Program-made: the position numbers and the translations under genes | DNA from: Caryophanales bacterium UBA5729 | GTDB lineage: Bacteria; Bacillota_I; Bacilli_A; Izemoplasmatales; Hujiaoplasmataceae | DNA: 47,471 nt | Assembly: GCA_002419505.1 (NCBI GenBank) | Contig: DIGF01000002.1 | Location: forward strand, 1 to 47,471 | Direction: 5' to 3' | Shown here: piece after piece, positions 17,936 to 26,723 of the stretch | Position numbering within the stretch: the stretch's first letter is position 1 | How the letters are laid out: each line of letters begins with the position of its first letter | The notes under the pieces: generated by a model | What the model saw: the letters and a program-made list of their open reading frames with translations, nothing else | Database searches by the model: none | What the model was told of the DNA's origin: nothing

Positions 17936-19295
17936 TGCTTTAGTAGCAGAAATTGGTTCAACCACAACCATCATAAATGCTTTCGATCGGCTAGATACTA
18001 ATAACCCGATTTTTTTAGGTAGCGGTTTTGCGCCAACTTCAGTATTAGAAGGCGATGTTTTAGTAGGCCTTAATAGAGCTAAAGTCGATTTAATGATTAA
18101 TTTAGGTGTATCTGAACTCACCGCAAAAGAAACCTTTGCTAGTTCTAGCGCTGCCGGCGGTTTAAAAATGAGTGTTCATGGTTTAGTTTATGACATGACA
18201 GTAAAAGCAGCTAAAGAAGCTGCTTTAGGCGCTGGAGCCAATATCAAAATGATTACATCTGGAATACTTGATGAATTTCAAATAGATGAAATTAAAAACG
18301 AAAAACTTAACATCATTATGGTTTCTGGCGGAGTAGATTACGGTGAAAGAAAAACAGCATTAGAAAATGCTAAAAAAATTGCGGAACTTAAGCTTAATAT
18401 TCCTGTAATCTATGCAGGTAATATTCAAAACCATTCTTTAGTTAAAAAATATTTCTCTGATAACTTTCAACAAGATTATTTGTTTATAAGTGATAATGTA
18501 TATCCGAAAATTGACTGTTTAGAAGTGGAAAACACAAGGAAGATTATTCAAGACGTGTTTGAAAAACATATTATACAAGCCCCAGGGATGGAAAGAGTAA
18601 AAGAGATGATTTTAGGTAACATTATCCCTACTCCCGGTGCTGTGATGGAAGCTTCAAAACTTCTACAGGAAGCGATTGGGGATTTAATTACAGTTGATAT
18701 CGGCGGAGCAACTACCGATATACATTCAGTAACTATGGGTAAAGATGAAATCAGTAAAATACTAATTGCTCCTGAACCTTTTGCTAAAAGAACGGTTGAA
18801 GGCGATCTTGGTGTTTTCATTAATAAAAACAATCTATTAAATATCATCGGTGAAGAGAATATAATTAAAGATTTAAATATTGACAAGAATCAACTACAAG
18901 AAATAATTGATAATTATCAAGCGATTCCAGATAAAAAGCAATTACCATTGACGGAGCGACTTACATTAGAAGCGTTTAATGTGGCTTTAAAAAGACATGC
19001 TGGTAAGATTATATATCTTTATAATAGCTCAGGAAAAACGGCTTATGCAGAAGGAAAAGATTTAACAAATATCAAATATATAATAGGTACTGGAGGCGCT
19101 TTAACTAGATTAAAAATGGGGAAAGAAATCATCAAAACTGTTATTGAAAAACAAAACGATTTGATATTAACGCCTAATTCTAAAGTTAAAGTTTTGATAG
19201 ACAAAAACTATATAATGGCATCCTTAGGCGTATTATCAAAAAAACATCCTAAAGCGGCACTAAAGATATTAAAAGAAAGTTTGGAGATTAAATAA
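17925..19295 (+). CDS. MutL/GlmL-family protein, probable aminomutase-reactivating factor
   Basis: The 456-residue protein has an actin/ASKHA-like ATPase pattern: VAEIGSTTT at the N terminus, TVDIGGATTDIHSV in the middle and IIGTGGALTR near the C terminus. This is the MutL/GlmL family found beside glutamate mutase and ornithine aminomutase genes. Its proposed job is to exchange damaged cobalamin on OraSE using ATP (family knowledge plus context; not proven for this branch). It overlaps the oraE stop by 11 nt. It is unrelated to the DNA-repair protein MutL. Confidence 0.88.
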   Translation: MEIDALVAEIGSTTTIINAFDRLDTNNPIFLGSGFAPTSVLEGDVLVGLNRAKVDLMINLGVSELTAKETFASSSAAGGLKMSVHGLVYDMTVKAAKEAALGAGANIKMITSGILDEFQIDEIKNEKLNIIMVSGGVDYGERKTALENAKKIAELKLNIPVIYAGNIQNHSLVKKYFSDNFQQDYLFISDNVYPKIDCLEVENTRKIIQDVFEKHIIQAPGMERVKEMILGNIIPTPGAVMEASKLLQEAIGDLITVDIGGATTDIHSVTMGKDEISKILIAPEPFAKRTVEGDLGVFINKNNLLNIIGEENIIKDLNIDKNQLQEIIDNYQAIPDKKQLPLTERLTLEAFNVALKRHAGKIIYLYNSSGKTAYAEGKDLTNIKYIIGTGGALTRLKMGKEIIKTVIEKQNDLILTPNSKVKVLIDKNYIMASLGVLSKKHPKAALKILKESLEIK

Positions 19296-19297
19296 AG

Positions 19298-20356
19298 ATG
19301 TATCCAAAAGTGATTATTAATCTAGAAGAATTAAAAGAAAATTGTCTTTTAATGAAGAAACTTGCAAAAGAAAATGGCATAGATATCGTTATGCCAATTG
19401 TTAAGGTTGCTTGTGGAGATGAAAAAGTTGCTGCGATTTTTTCTGAATGCGGATTTAAATACTTAGGGGACTCAAGAATTCAAAATCTCAGAAAATTCGT
19501 AAAATTTAATATCAAAAAAATGCTTGTAAGGTTACCGATGTTATCAGAAATACATGAGGTAATCCTTTACAGTGATTTATCATTAAACAGTGAAATTAAA
19601 ACTATAATAGCCCTAGATTTAGAGGCTGAAAGGCAAAATAAAAAACACGAGATTATTTTTATGTATGACCTTGGAGACCTGAGAGAAGGAACTTTTTATA
19701 AAGAAAATTATCTTAGTGAAATAATAGAGATATTGAAACTAAAAAACATTGTACTAAAAGGTATCGGTACAAATTTAACTTGTTATGGGGGTTTAGTTCC
19801 AAGTAAAAAAATCCTTAATAGGCTCGTTGATATAAAAAATACTATAAAAGAAAAATTCAATCTGCAATTAGACATAATTTCTGGTGGAAATTCTTCTTCC
19901 GTATTTCTTTTTGGTAAAAATGAAATTCCTAAAGAAATTAACAGTTTAAGAATTGGAGAAGCTATTTTCTTTGGTAAAGAGACGGCTTATTCTACAAATA
20001 TTCAAGGTTTCAATCACGATATATTTGCTTTGGAAGCCGAAATAATTGAGTGTAAGATTAAACCATCTTATCCGGATGGAGACATCTCTATAAATTCATT
20101 TGGCGAAAAGGTTGAAATTGAAGACAAAGGGATTATGAAAAGAGCAATTTTAGCTATAGGTAAACAAGATGTTATCGTAGCTAACATTAGACCTTTTGAT
20201 AATAGAATCAATATTATTGGAGCAAGTTCAGATCACTTGATTCTTGATGTAAGTAATACAGATTATCAAGTCGGAGACATTATTAAATTCAAATTGAACT
20301 ATCCTGGTTTATTGCATTTGATGAATTCTCCATATGTAAGTAAAGAATACAAATAA
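19298..20356 (+). CDS. orr: ornithine racemase (PLP)
   Basis: Converts L-ornithine to D-ornithine, the substrate of OraSE. The 352-residue protein has the alanine-racemase N-terminal barrel fold with Lys36 in MPIVKVACG as the PLP lysine. The GIGTNLTCYGG and SGGNSSS segments are typical of the Orr branch. It is the last gene of the nine-gene operon; its stop codon abuts a terminator hairpin. Confidence 0.93.
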   Translation: MYPKVIINLEELKENCLLMKKLAKENGIDIVMPIVKVACGDEKVAAIFSECGFKYLGDSRIQNLRKFVKFNIKKMLVRLPMLSEIHEVILYSDLSLNSEIKTIIALDLEAERQNKKHEIIFMYDLGDLREGTFYKENYLSEIIEILKLKNIVLKGIGTNLTCYGGLVPSKKILNRLVDIKNTIKEKFNLQLDIISGGNSSSVFLFGKNEIPKEINSLRIGEAIFFGKETAYSTNIQGFNHDIFALEAEIIECKIKPSYPDGDISINSFGEKVEIEDKGIMKRAILAIGKQDVIVANIRPFDNRINIIGASSDHLILDVSNTDYQVGDIIKFKLNYPGLLHLMNSPYVSKEYK

Positions 20357-20375
20357 AAAAAGCCATCGCTGGCTT
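20353..20375. terminator. terminator between convergent orr and NYN genes
   Basis: The stem AAGCCA / TGGCTT (20360-20365 / 20370-20375) is followed on the minus strand by a long T run (TTTTTTTATTTG). On the plus strand the T run (TTTTTT) starts several bases later, so it is stronger for the minus-strand gene. Confidence 0.75.
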
Positions 20376-20379
20376 GTGA

Positions 20380-21147
20380 TTATTTTTTGTTTCTTATATA
20401 ACTAACTGTAGCTAATTTTTTTACTTCAAATTCCTTCATCTTTTCAAAGAAGGCCAGTATCCTAATATTGTCTCCATAATTTCGCGGATGAAATCCAGGG
20501 AACTTCTTTTGTAGGAGTTGAGCAATTAAACTCCAATACGCCCAGCCATCATCTTCAAGATTAGCATTTATGATATTGGTCAATTCTTCTTTTATCCTTC
20601 TAAGAGGAGTGATTGAACTAATAGTTTTCGTTGTTGTTTTAGGGGTTTTTTTCTTTACTTCTTTATCTTTAACTTCAACAACTTCTTCTTCCTCATTGAC
20701 GGGTACTGCTTTTAGCATTTTATCTAAATAGGCAAAAGTTTCACAAGAATTAACTAGTGAAATTGGGGTTTTTGATTCTCCCATACCAAAGACAAACATA
20801 TTGTCTTCTCTTAACCTCGTTACCAATTTAGTAAAATCGCTATCACTTGAAACTATACAGAAACTGTTAACTTTTTCAGAATAAAGAATATCCATAGCGT
20901 CAATTATTAACGTAAAGTCAGAAGAATTTTTCCCGGATGTGTAAGCATACTGTTGAACAGGAGTCAATCCGAACTCGCTAATTTTGCTCTTCCATGGGTT
21001 AAGTTGTGGAGTAGTCCAATCTCCGTAGACTCTTCGATAGTTAATCGTTCCATATTTATTTGCTTCATCAATAATAATTTCAATATAACTTGGACTGATA
21101 TTTTCAGCATCTATTAGTAAAGCAATACTTTTATTTTTTATTTCCAT
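20380..21147 (-). CDS. NYN-domain (LabA/DUF88) putative ribonuclease with C-terminal LOTUS/OST-HTH domain
   Basis: The 255-residue protein starts with a PIN-like NYN domain (1-145): LLIDAENIS, SDFTLIIDAMD and SSDSDFTKL supply the conserved acidic metal-binding residues. A charged linker (about 150-180) leads to a LOTUS/OST-HTH domain (about 185-250), which binds RNA in other proteins. A role in RNA turnover is inferred. TATAAT for this gene lies at 21168-21173, back-to-back with the pckG promoter. Confidence 0.88.
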   Translation of the reverse strand: MEIKNKSIALLIDAENISPSYIEIIIDEANKYGTINYRRVYGDWTTPQLNPWKSKISEFGLTPVQQYAYTSGKNSSDFTLIIDAMDILYSEKVNSFCIVSSDSDFTKLVTRLREDNMFVFGMGESKTPISLVNSCETFAYLDKMLKAVPVNEEEEVVEVKDKEVKKKTPKTTTKTISSITPLRRIKEELTNIINANLEDDGWAYWSLIAQLLQKKFPGFHPRNYGDNIRILAFFEKMKEFEVKKLATVSYIRNKK

Positions 21148-21180
21148 TAAAACACCTCACAATAACATTATAACAAAAAT

Positions 21181-21209
21181 TTGTCAGAGATAGGCAAATT
21201 ATTTATAAA
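21181..21209 (+). promoter_or_regulatory. promoter of the PEP carboxykinase gene
   Basis: TTGTCA (21181-21186), a 17-nt spacer and TATAAA (21204-21209) precede the AAAGGAG site of pckG. Confidence 0.65.
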
Positions 21210-21230
21210 AAACAAACAAAGGAGTACAAA

Positions 21231-23015
21231 ATGACAAAAAACAATGCACTAAATGCTTGGATTGAAGAAATTGGCAACCATACTAATCCAGATAATATAA
21301 TAATCTGGTCTGGAAGTCAAAATGAATATGACTTATTAGCTGAAGAAATGGTTAAAACAAAAAAAGCAATTAGACTCAATCCAAAAAAAAGACCAAGATC
21401 ACTTTTATTTAGATCAGACCCCTCTGATGTTGCTAGAGTTGAAAAGAGAACTTTTATTTCTACAACTCACCAAGAAAGTGCTGGTCCAACAAATAATTGG
21501 ATAGCTAAGGAACAGCTTATGCCAATTATGTGGGAACTTTTTAAAAGCTCAATGACCGGTAGAACAATGTATGTAATACCTTTTTCAATGGGTCCTATTG
21601 GCGAAGAAATGTCAAGATTTGGCGTTGAAATTACCGATAGTCCCTATGTAGTTTTAAATATGCACATCATGACGAGAACAGGTAATAAAGTACTCGAATT
21701 GATTGAAAAAGGTAGTGATTTTGTTAAGTGCCTTCATTCTGTTGGTTATCCATTAATGCCAGGTGACGAAGATCCGAATTGGCCATGCGCTCCAATTGAG
21801 CAAAAGTATATCACTCAATTCCCTGAAGAAAGAATGATTTGGTCCTATGGTTCAGGTTATGGTGGTAATGCATTATTAGGAAAAAAATGTTTTGCATTAA
21901 GAATCGCTTCTGCTATTGCCAAAGATGAAGGTTGGTTAGCTGAACACATGTTAATTCTAAAACTTACTAACCCAGAAAAAGAAGTTAAATATATTACCGG
22001 TGCTTTCCCTAGTGCTTGTGGCAAAACTAATCTAGCTATGATTAATCCATCTTTGGAAGGTTGGAAAGCAGAAACTTTAGGAGATGATATAGCCTGGATT
22101 AAAGTAAAAGAAGACGGAAAAATGTATGCGATAAATCCAGAAGCAGGATTTTTTGGAGTTACTTCTGGCACTTCTTACAAAACAAACCCTATTGCTATGG
22201 AATCAATTAAACATGACACTATTTTCACTAACGTCGCTCTTACTGATGATGGTGATGTTTGGTGGGAAGGAAAAGATGAAGCTCCAGAACACCTTATTGA
22301 TTGGCATGGAAATGATTGGTATAAAGGCAATCACATGCGACCAGATCATCCTAACGCAAGGTTCACATCTCCTTTAACTAATTGTCCGTCGCTTGCAAAA
22401 GAATATGAAACACCAGTACCGATTTCAGCAATGCTCTTTGGCGGAAGACGACCTTCAACAATTCCATTAATTCACCAGAGTTATAATTTTCAACACGGTA
22501 TTTTTTTCGGTTCAATTATGGGGTCGGAAATAACTGCAGCTGCGATTGACGAAAACATCGGAAAAGTTAGAAGAGATCCCTTTGCAATGTTACCTTTTAT
22601 TGGGTATAACATTTATGATTATATCAATCATTGGCTTGAAGTTTCGAAACAAACACAAGAAGAAAAATTACCAAAAATTTTCTTTGTTAACTGGTTCAGA
22701 AAAGAAAATAATAAATTTCTATGGCCAGGTTTTGGCGAAAACAGCAGGGTTTTAAAGTGGATATTTGAAAGAACAAATGATGTTCAAAACTTCATTAAAA
22801 CTCCAATAGGACTAATCCCTAATCTTACTAAATTTGACTTAAGCAATTTAGATATTTCAAAAAACAAGTTATCAACACTATTTGAAGTTGATAAAAATGA
22901 TTGGGCTGTTGAGATAGAGGAAATCAGAAAATATTACTATAATTTGTTTGGAGAAAATACCCCCATCATTTTGAAAGAACAATTGTCGTCATTGATTCAA
23001 AGATTCGGTAACTAA
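21231..23015 (+). CDS. pckG: phosphoenolpyruvate carboxykinase (GTP)
   Basis: Interconverts oxaloacetate plus GTP with PEP plus GDP and CO2. The 594-residue length and motifs are those of the GTP class: the P-loop GAFPSACGKTNLAM (about residues 257-270, with the reactive Cys), the metal and substrate region ETLGDDIAW, and FGGRRPSTIPL. In amino-acid fermenters it may run either to PEP for gluconeogenesis or towards oxaloacetate. AAAGGAG precedes the ATG; monocistronic with a strong terminator. Confidence 0.96.
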   Translation: MTKNNALNAWIEEIGNHTNPDNIIIWSGSQNEYDLLAEEMVKTKKAIRLNPKKRPRSLLFRSDPSDVARVEKRTFISTTHQESAGPTNNWIAKEQLMPIMWELFKSSMTGRTMYVIPFSMGPIGEEMSRFGVEITDSPYVVLNMHIMTRTGNKVLELIEKGSDFVKCLHSVGYPLMPGDEDPNWPCAPIEQKYITQFPEERMIWSYGSGYGGNALLGKKCFALRIASAIAKDEGWLAEHMLILKLTNPEKEVKYITGAFPSACGKTNLAMINPSLEGWKAETLGDDIAWIKVKEDGKMYAINPEAGFFGVTSGTSYKTNPIAMESIKHDTIFTNVALTDDGDVWWEGKDEAPEHLIDWHGNDWYKGNHMRPDHPNARFTSPLTNCPSLAKEYETPVPISAMLFGGRRPSTIPLIHQSYNFQHGIFFGSIMGSEITAAAIDENIGKVRRDPFAMLPFIGYNIYDYINHWLEVSKQTQEEKLPKIFFVNWFRKENNKFLWPGFGENSRVLKWIFERTNDVQNFIKTPIGLIPNLTKFDLSNLDISKNKLSTLFEVDKNDWAVEIEEIRKYYYNLFGENTPIILKEQLSSLIQRFGN

Positions 23016-23023
23016 TATTATTT

Positions 23024-23052
23024 GCAGACAACAATCTTGTTGTCTGCTTTTA
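23024..23052 (+). terminator. terminator of pckG
   Basis: The 9-bp stem GCAGACAAC / GTTGTCTGC with a 6-nt loop is followed by TTTT. Confidence 0.9.
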
Positions 23053-23114
23053 AACAAATTGTTTTAATTTTTGTATTATTTAAGTTATAATATATGCGTT
23101 TAATGAGGTGCTTA

Positions 23115-24323
23115 ATGAAAAGACCAGTAGTTACTCTTATTCTTTTATTTTTTATCCAAGGAGTTATACATAACTTAGGACATCCAGTTACTCCAGCTTT
23201 TGTAAGGAGTTTAGAAATACCAGATTATATGTTTGGTTTTTTTTACGCTACTATGAGTTTTGGTCTTATGGTCGCGGCTCCTCTTTGGGGAATTCTAGCT
23301 GATAAAGGAAAAAAGAATCACATAATGTTTCTAGGCTTAATCATTTATAGCATTGGTCAATTTGGCTTTGGTTATGCTAATAACATGTATTTGATGGTAA
23401 TGTTTAGATTTATCAGTGGTTTTGGAGTCGCTGCAAGCATGACGCTTTTCATTTCACATATGATTGAGGTTAGCGAATCGAATAACCGCGCTAAACACTT
23501 AGCTTGGCTTGCTGCTGGCCTAGGATTAGGTGCTAGCATTGGTTATGCAATAGGTGGTTTCATAAGCACTAATGAACTCTTTGTTAATCTTTTAAAAACT
23601 AGTGATTTAAGAGTCGTTTTTTTAATCCAAGGCTTCTTGAATATAATTCATTCGATTAACGTATTACTTTTCGTTAAGGAGAAAGACGTAATTAATAAAG
23701 CTATTAAAAAGCCAACATTTATTGAAAGTTTCAAAAATATCAAAAATATTAATTTTAATCTGTTGTTATTTATGATTTCATTGACATTTATAAGTATATC
23801 AATTACTAATTTGTCCAAATATTTAGATGTATATTTTGATGATTTAGGTTATAGTTCTGGAGATATCGGCAATTTTGTTTTTGTTACAGGAATTGTTTCT
23901 TTAGTAACTTCTATTTTTATCGTTCCTTTGATAACCAGATTGCGAAGAAGTCTATTGATTATGATTATTAGTCAAATAGTCAGTATAATAGCTATTTTTA
24001 TCGTGTTTAGAGCAAGTAACTTCATTTTGTATGTTTATACCTTGTATATGCTTTATATTGTCAGTAGGGCAATTTATCAACCTCTCGAACAAAACTTTAT
24101 TGCGGACAATGCTAATGATGGTTTTTATAGTTCAATTATGGGTATAAGACAGTCATTCTACTCTATTGGTATGATTATCGGACCTCTAATTGGTGGTTTT
24201 TTATATGAAATAGCCCCAATTTACGTTTTTGATTTCGCAAATTTAATGATTGGAATTGGATTGATATTAATGATTGTTATATATATAAGATTAAAAAAGA
24301 ATAATAATATTATAAATTCTTAA
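23115..24323 (+). CDS. MFS transporter, multidrug-efflux-like
   Basis: The 402-residue protein has about 12 TM helices. The motif A-like loop WGILADKGKKNHIMFLG follows TM2 and the motif C region (GLGLGASIGYAIGG) is in TM5, fitting drug:H+ antiporters. The substrate is unknown. An in-frame ATG at 23094 lies only 3 nt after the TATAAT box (23086-23091), before any possible transcription start, so the ATG at 23115, preceded by GAGG, is chosen. No partner gene is evident. Confidence 0.82.
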   Translation: MKRPVVTLILLFFIQGVIHNLGHPVTPAFVRSLEIPDYMFGFFYATMSFGLMVAAPLWGILADKGKKNHIMFLGLIIYSIGQFGFGYANNMYLMVMFRFISGFGVAASMTLFISHMIEVSESNNRAKHLAWLAAGLGLGASIGYAIGGFISTNELFVNLLKTSDLRVVFLIQGFLNIIHSINVLLFVKEKDVINKAIKKPTFIESFKNIKNINFNLLLFMISLTFISISITNLSKYLDVYFDDLGYSSGDIGNFVFVTGIVSLVTSIFIVPLITRLRRSLLIMIISQIVSIIAIFIVFRASNFILYVYTLYMLYIVSRAIYQPLEQNFIADNANDGFYSSIMGIRQSFYSIGMIIGPLIGGFLYEIAPIYVFDFANLMIGIGLILMIVIYIRLKKNNNIINS

Positions 24324-24383
24324 TCATATCAATAGTAAACCAGGCTTTTTAATGTTAAAATATAGTTAAAAAGGAGTGTTATT

Positions 24384-24905
24384 ATGTCAGTATACGATTA
24401 TTCAATTAAGAACATCGAACGCGAAGATATTAAACTGGAAAAATATAAAGACAAAGTTATCCTAATCTTTAACTCGGCAACAAAATGTGGATATACTCCG
24501 CAATATGAAGGCATTCAAAAACTTTATGAAAAATATCATGATAAAGGACTGGAAATTATCGATTTACCGTGCAACCAATTTCTTGGTCAAGCACCTGGAA
24601 GCGACGAAGAGATAGCTAGTTTTTGCCAAGCAAATTATCACACAACTTTTGAAACTTTTGCTAAAATTGATGTTAATGGGGATAATGCAATAGAACTTTA
24701 CAATTATTTAAAAAAGGAAAAACCATATGATGAAGAGCCGGGCTTAGAAAGCAAAAAACCATCGATTATTGATAAATTGAGCAGTTCCAAAATTAAGTGG
24801 AATTTCACAAAATTCATCATCGATAGAGATGGTTCAGTTTATGGAAGATATGGTTCTAAAATAACACCTGAAGAACTTGTAATAGTTATAGAAAAGTTAC
24901 TATAA
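24384..24905 (+). CDS. glutathione-peroxidase-family thiol peroxidase
   Basis: The 173-residue cytoplasmic peroxidase has the GPx tetrad: Cys35 in NSATKCGYTPQ, Gln69 in the CNQFLGQ segment, and Trp/Asn in KWNFTKFIID. A second Cys (Cys81 in ASFCQ) sits where 2-Cys GPx enzymes have the resolving Cys, so it probably uses thioredoxin, not glutathione. The thioredoxin-fold protein at 7309 is a candidate donor. AAAGGAG precedes the ATG. Confidence 0.92.
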   Translation: MSVYDYSIKNIEREDIKLEKYKDKVILIFNSATKCGYTPQYEGIQKLYEKYHDKGLEIIDLPCNQFLGQAPGSDEEIASFCQANYHTTFETFAKIDVNGDNAIELYNYLKKEKPYDEEPGLESKKPSIIDKLSSSKIKWNFTKFIIDRDGSVYGRYGSKITPEELVIVIEKLL

Positions 24906-24913
24906 TAAACAAA

Positions 24914-24938
24914 AGAGACAATGATTGTCTCTTTTTTT
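24914..24938. terminator. bidirectional terminator
   Basis: The 9-bp stem AGAGACAAT / ATTGTCTCT is followed by TTTTTTTA on the plus strand and a T-rich tract on the minus strand, between convergent genes. Confidence 0.9.
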
Positions 24939-25857
24939 ATAACAAATATTTAAGTTCTTGGTTTTCTATAAATCTTTTGATATTTTCTTTTGTTAAATTA
25001 AATAACCTTTCCTTCATATAAGGACTACTTGAAGCATTATGGGGTGTTATATAAACATTGTCCAATGTCCACAATTCATGTTCTTTAGGCAGGGGTTCTG
25101 GACTAGTCACATCAAGTCCAGCACCTCTAATTTTTTTTGATTTAAGATGTTCAATCAAAGCTTCTTGATCAATTATATCACCTCTAGCAACATTAATTAA
25201 AACCGCACTTTCTTTCAATAATTGTAATTTTTCCTTATTAATCATTTTATAAGTTTCCTCTGTTAGCGGTAGAGCAATTATAAAATAATCAGCTTGCCGG
25301 ATTATTTTATTTAAACCATCATTATCTGTATATATTTCATCAAAATTAGGAACCTCAGAATATGTTCTTTTATAACCTAATATTTTTTTTGCCCCAAAAG
25401 CTTTAAGTCTTTTGGCTAGTTCTTGGCCTATTGAACCTGTACCCAAAATGGATACCACTGAGCCAAATATTTCTGGTTCTTTACTAATAGGTTTCCATTC
25501 TTGATTTTGCATAGATTTTATGTAAAAATCTGTATTGCGATTAAAAAATAGCATTTTAGAAATGACATCTTCTGCTATAGTAATAGAAAAAATATCCCTG
25601 GCATTACTAACGGTAATTCCTTTATGTTTTAGTCCTTCGACGTCAACATTGTCATAACCGGCCATCAATAGTTGAATCCATTTAAGTTTTGGAAATTCAT
25701 CTACATCAATGGTTTTCAATGTTGAATTCATAATAACCATTGCTTCTATATCTTTTGCATCAAAATTGTTAACAATTTCGATTTCAGGAAATTCAGAAAT
25801 TAAAAGGGGATAGTTTTTTCTACCCATCATTCGTTCTTCAACGTAAATTTTCATCAT
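24937..25857 (-). CDS. D-isomer-specific 2-hydroxyacid dehydrogenase
   Basis: NAD(P)H-dependent reductase of 2-oxoacids, 306 residues. The nucleotide motif is GTGSIGQELAKRL. The catalytic residues are the Arg in NVARGDIID, a Glu in SPEPLP and the His in ITPHNASS. Sequence does not fix the substrate (glyoxylate, hydroxypyruvate or another 2-oxoacid). It could regenerate NAD+ in fermentation (inference). GAGGTGAG lies 5 nt from the first ATG and 8 nt from a second ATG at 25854, so either may be used. TATAAT lies at 25874-25879. Confidence 0.9.
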   Translation of the reverse strand: MMKIYVEERMMGRKNYPLLISEFPEIEIVNNFDAKDIEAMVIMNSTLKTIDVDEFPKLKWIQLLMAGYDNVDVEGLKHKGITVSNARDIFSITIAEDVISKMLFFNRNTDFYIKSMQNQEWKPISKEPEIFGSVVSILGTGSIGQELAKRLKAFGAKKILGYKRTYSEVPNFDEIYTDNDGLNKIIRQADYFIIALPLTEETYKMINKEKLQLLKESAVLINVARGDIIDQEALIEHLKSKKIRGAGLDVTSPEPLPKEHELWTLDNVYITPHNASSSPYMKERLFNLTKENIKRFIENQELKYLL

Positions 25858-25913
25858 ATCTCACCTCGATTTTATTATAACATAGTTTAAGTTTTTTATC
25901 GGTATTTAAGGAT

Positions 25914-25940
25914 TAAAAAATGCATGGATTATCCATACAT
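25914..25940 (-). terminator. terminator of the SPT/SDR module
   Basis: On the minus strand ATGTATGGATAATCCATGCA forms a stem with one T-G pair followed by TTTTTTA. The 5' arm includes the last codons and stop of the SDR gene. Confidence 0.8.
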
Positions 25941-26723
25941 TTTTTTTATTATATAGTTGATAAATCGTTTCGGTAATAACCTTTTCATAAACACAAATAA
26001 TTTATATTTAAAACCAACAGTTTTTGACACTGGCATTTTTTTCTTATTCGCAAGTTTATAAATGACTTTGGAAACAATAAGCGGACTCATTCCCCGTTCT
26101 TCATCTTTTGCCATTCTTGCTAAAGAATTCTTGATTCTTTCAGAATAGACATCATTTTCTAGTACATCAGGCATTTGTCTGTTTTTTGTAAAGTCAGTTT
26201 TTATATCCCCTGGCAATACTGTTGTAACTTGGATATTAAACGGTTCAAGTTCAATTCTTAAACCTTCAGAAAAACTGTTTATAGCTGATTTTGTCATTGA
26301 ATAAAAAGTTTGAAATGGGATGGTTAATTCTCCCGCAACAGAACCAATATTAATTATTTTTGCGTTAGCAGATTTTCTTAAGAAAGGAAGAAGGCTTTTG
26401 GTGAGCAAGAATTGTCCAAAAACATTAACATCAAATATCTTTTTAATTTCTTCTAGACTACTATATTCTACAGCGCCTGAAACACCCATACCTGCACAAT
26501 TAACAAGAACATCAATTTTATCAATTTTAGAGCTTATTTGTTTAACAAGATTTGTGACTTGTTCCTGATTGGAGATATCACAAAGATAATAATCAAAATT
26601 ATATGTATCTTTAGGATACTTTCTAGAAACACCAATAACGTGAAATCCTTTTTCAGAAAAATATTTAGCTGTCGAAAATCCTATTCCACTTGATGCTCCA
26701 CTAATTAAAACAACCTTATTCAT
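25929..26723 (-). CDS. short-chain dehydrogenase/reductase, candidate 3-ketosphinganine reductase
   Basis: The 264-residue classical SDR has cofactor loop SGASSGIG (about 8-15), NCAGMG, and the catalytic Ser with the YSMTK Tyr-Lys pair. A C-terminal basic-hydrophobic stretch (FVFMKRLLPKRFI) could touch the membrane. Its ATG overlaps the SPT-like gene by 8 nt, with no Shine-Dalgarno site of its own, so it is translationally coupled. In that context it may reduce the 3-keto sphingoid product of the upstream enzyme (inference). SDR sequence alone does not define the substrate. Confidence 0.8.
   Translation of the reverse strand: MNKVVLISGASSGIGFSTAKYFSEKGFHVIGVSRKYPKDTYNFDYYLCDISNQEQVTNLVKQISSKIDKIDVLVNCAGMGVSGAVEYSSLEEIKKIFDVNVFGQFLLTKSLLPFLRKSANAKIINIGSVAGELTIPFQTFYSMTKSAINSFSEGLRIELEPFNIQVTTVLPGDIKTDFTKNRQMPDVLENDVYSERIKNSLARMAKDEERGMSPLIVSKVIYKLANKKKMPVSKTVGFKYKLFVFMKRLLPKRFINYIIKKMYG

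Noticed and set aside
17792..18121. A 109-codon minus-strand open frame across the oraE/MutL-like junction
   Set aside because: It lies opposite two well-supported overlapping genes, has no ribosome binding site and no recognisable protein features.
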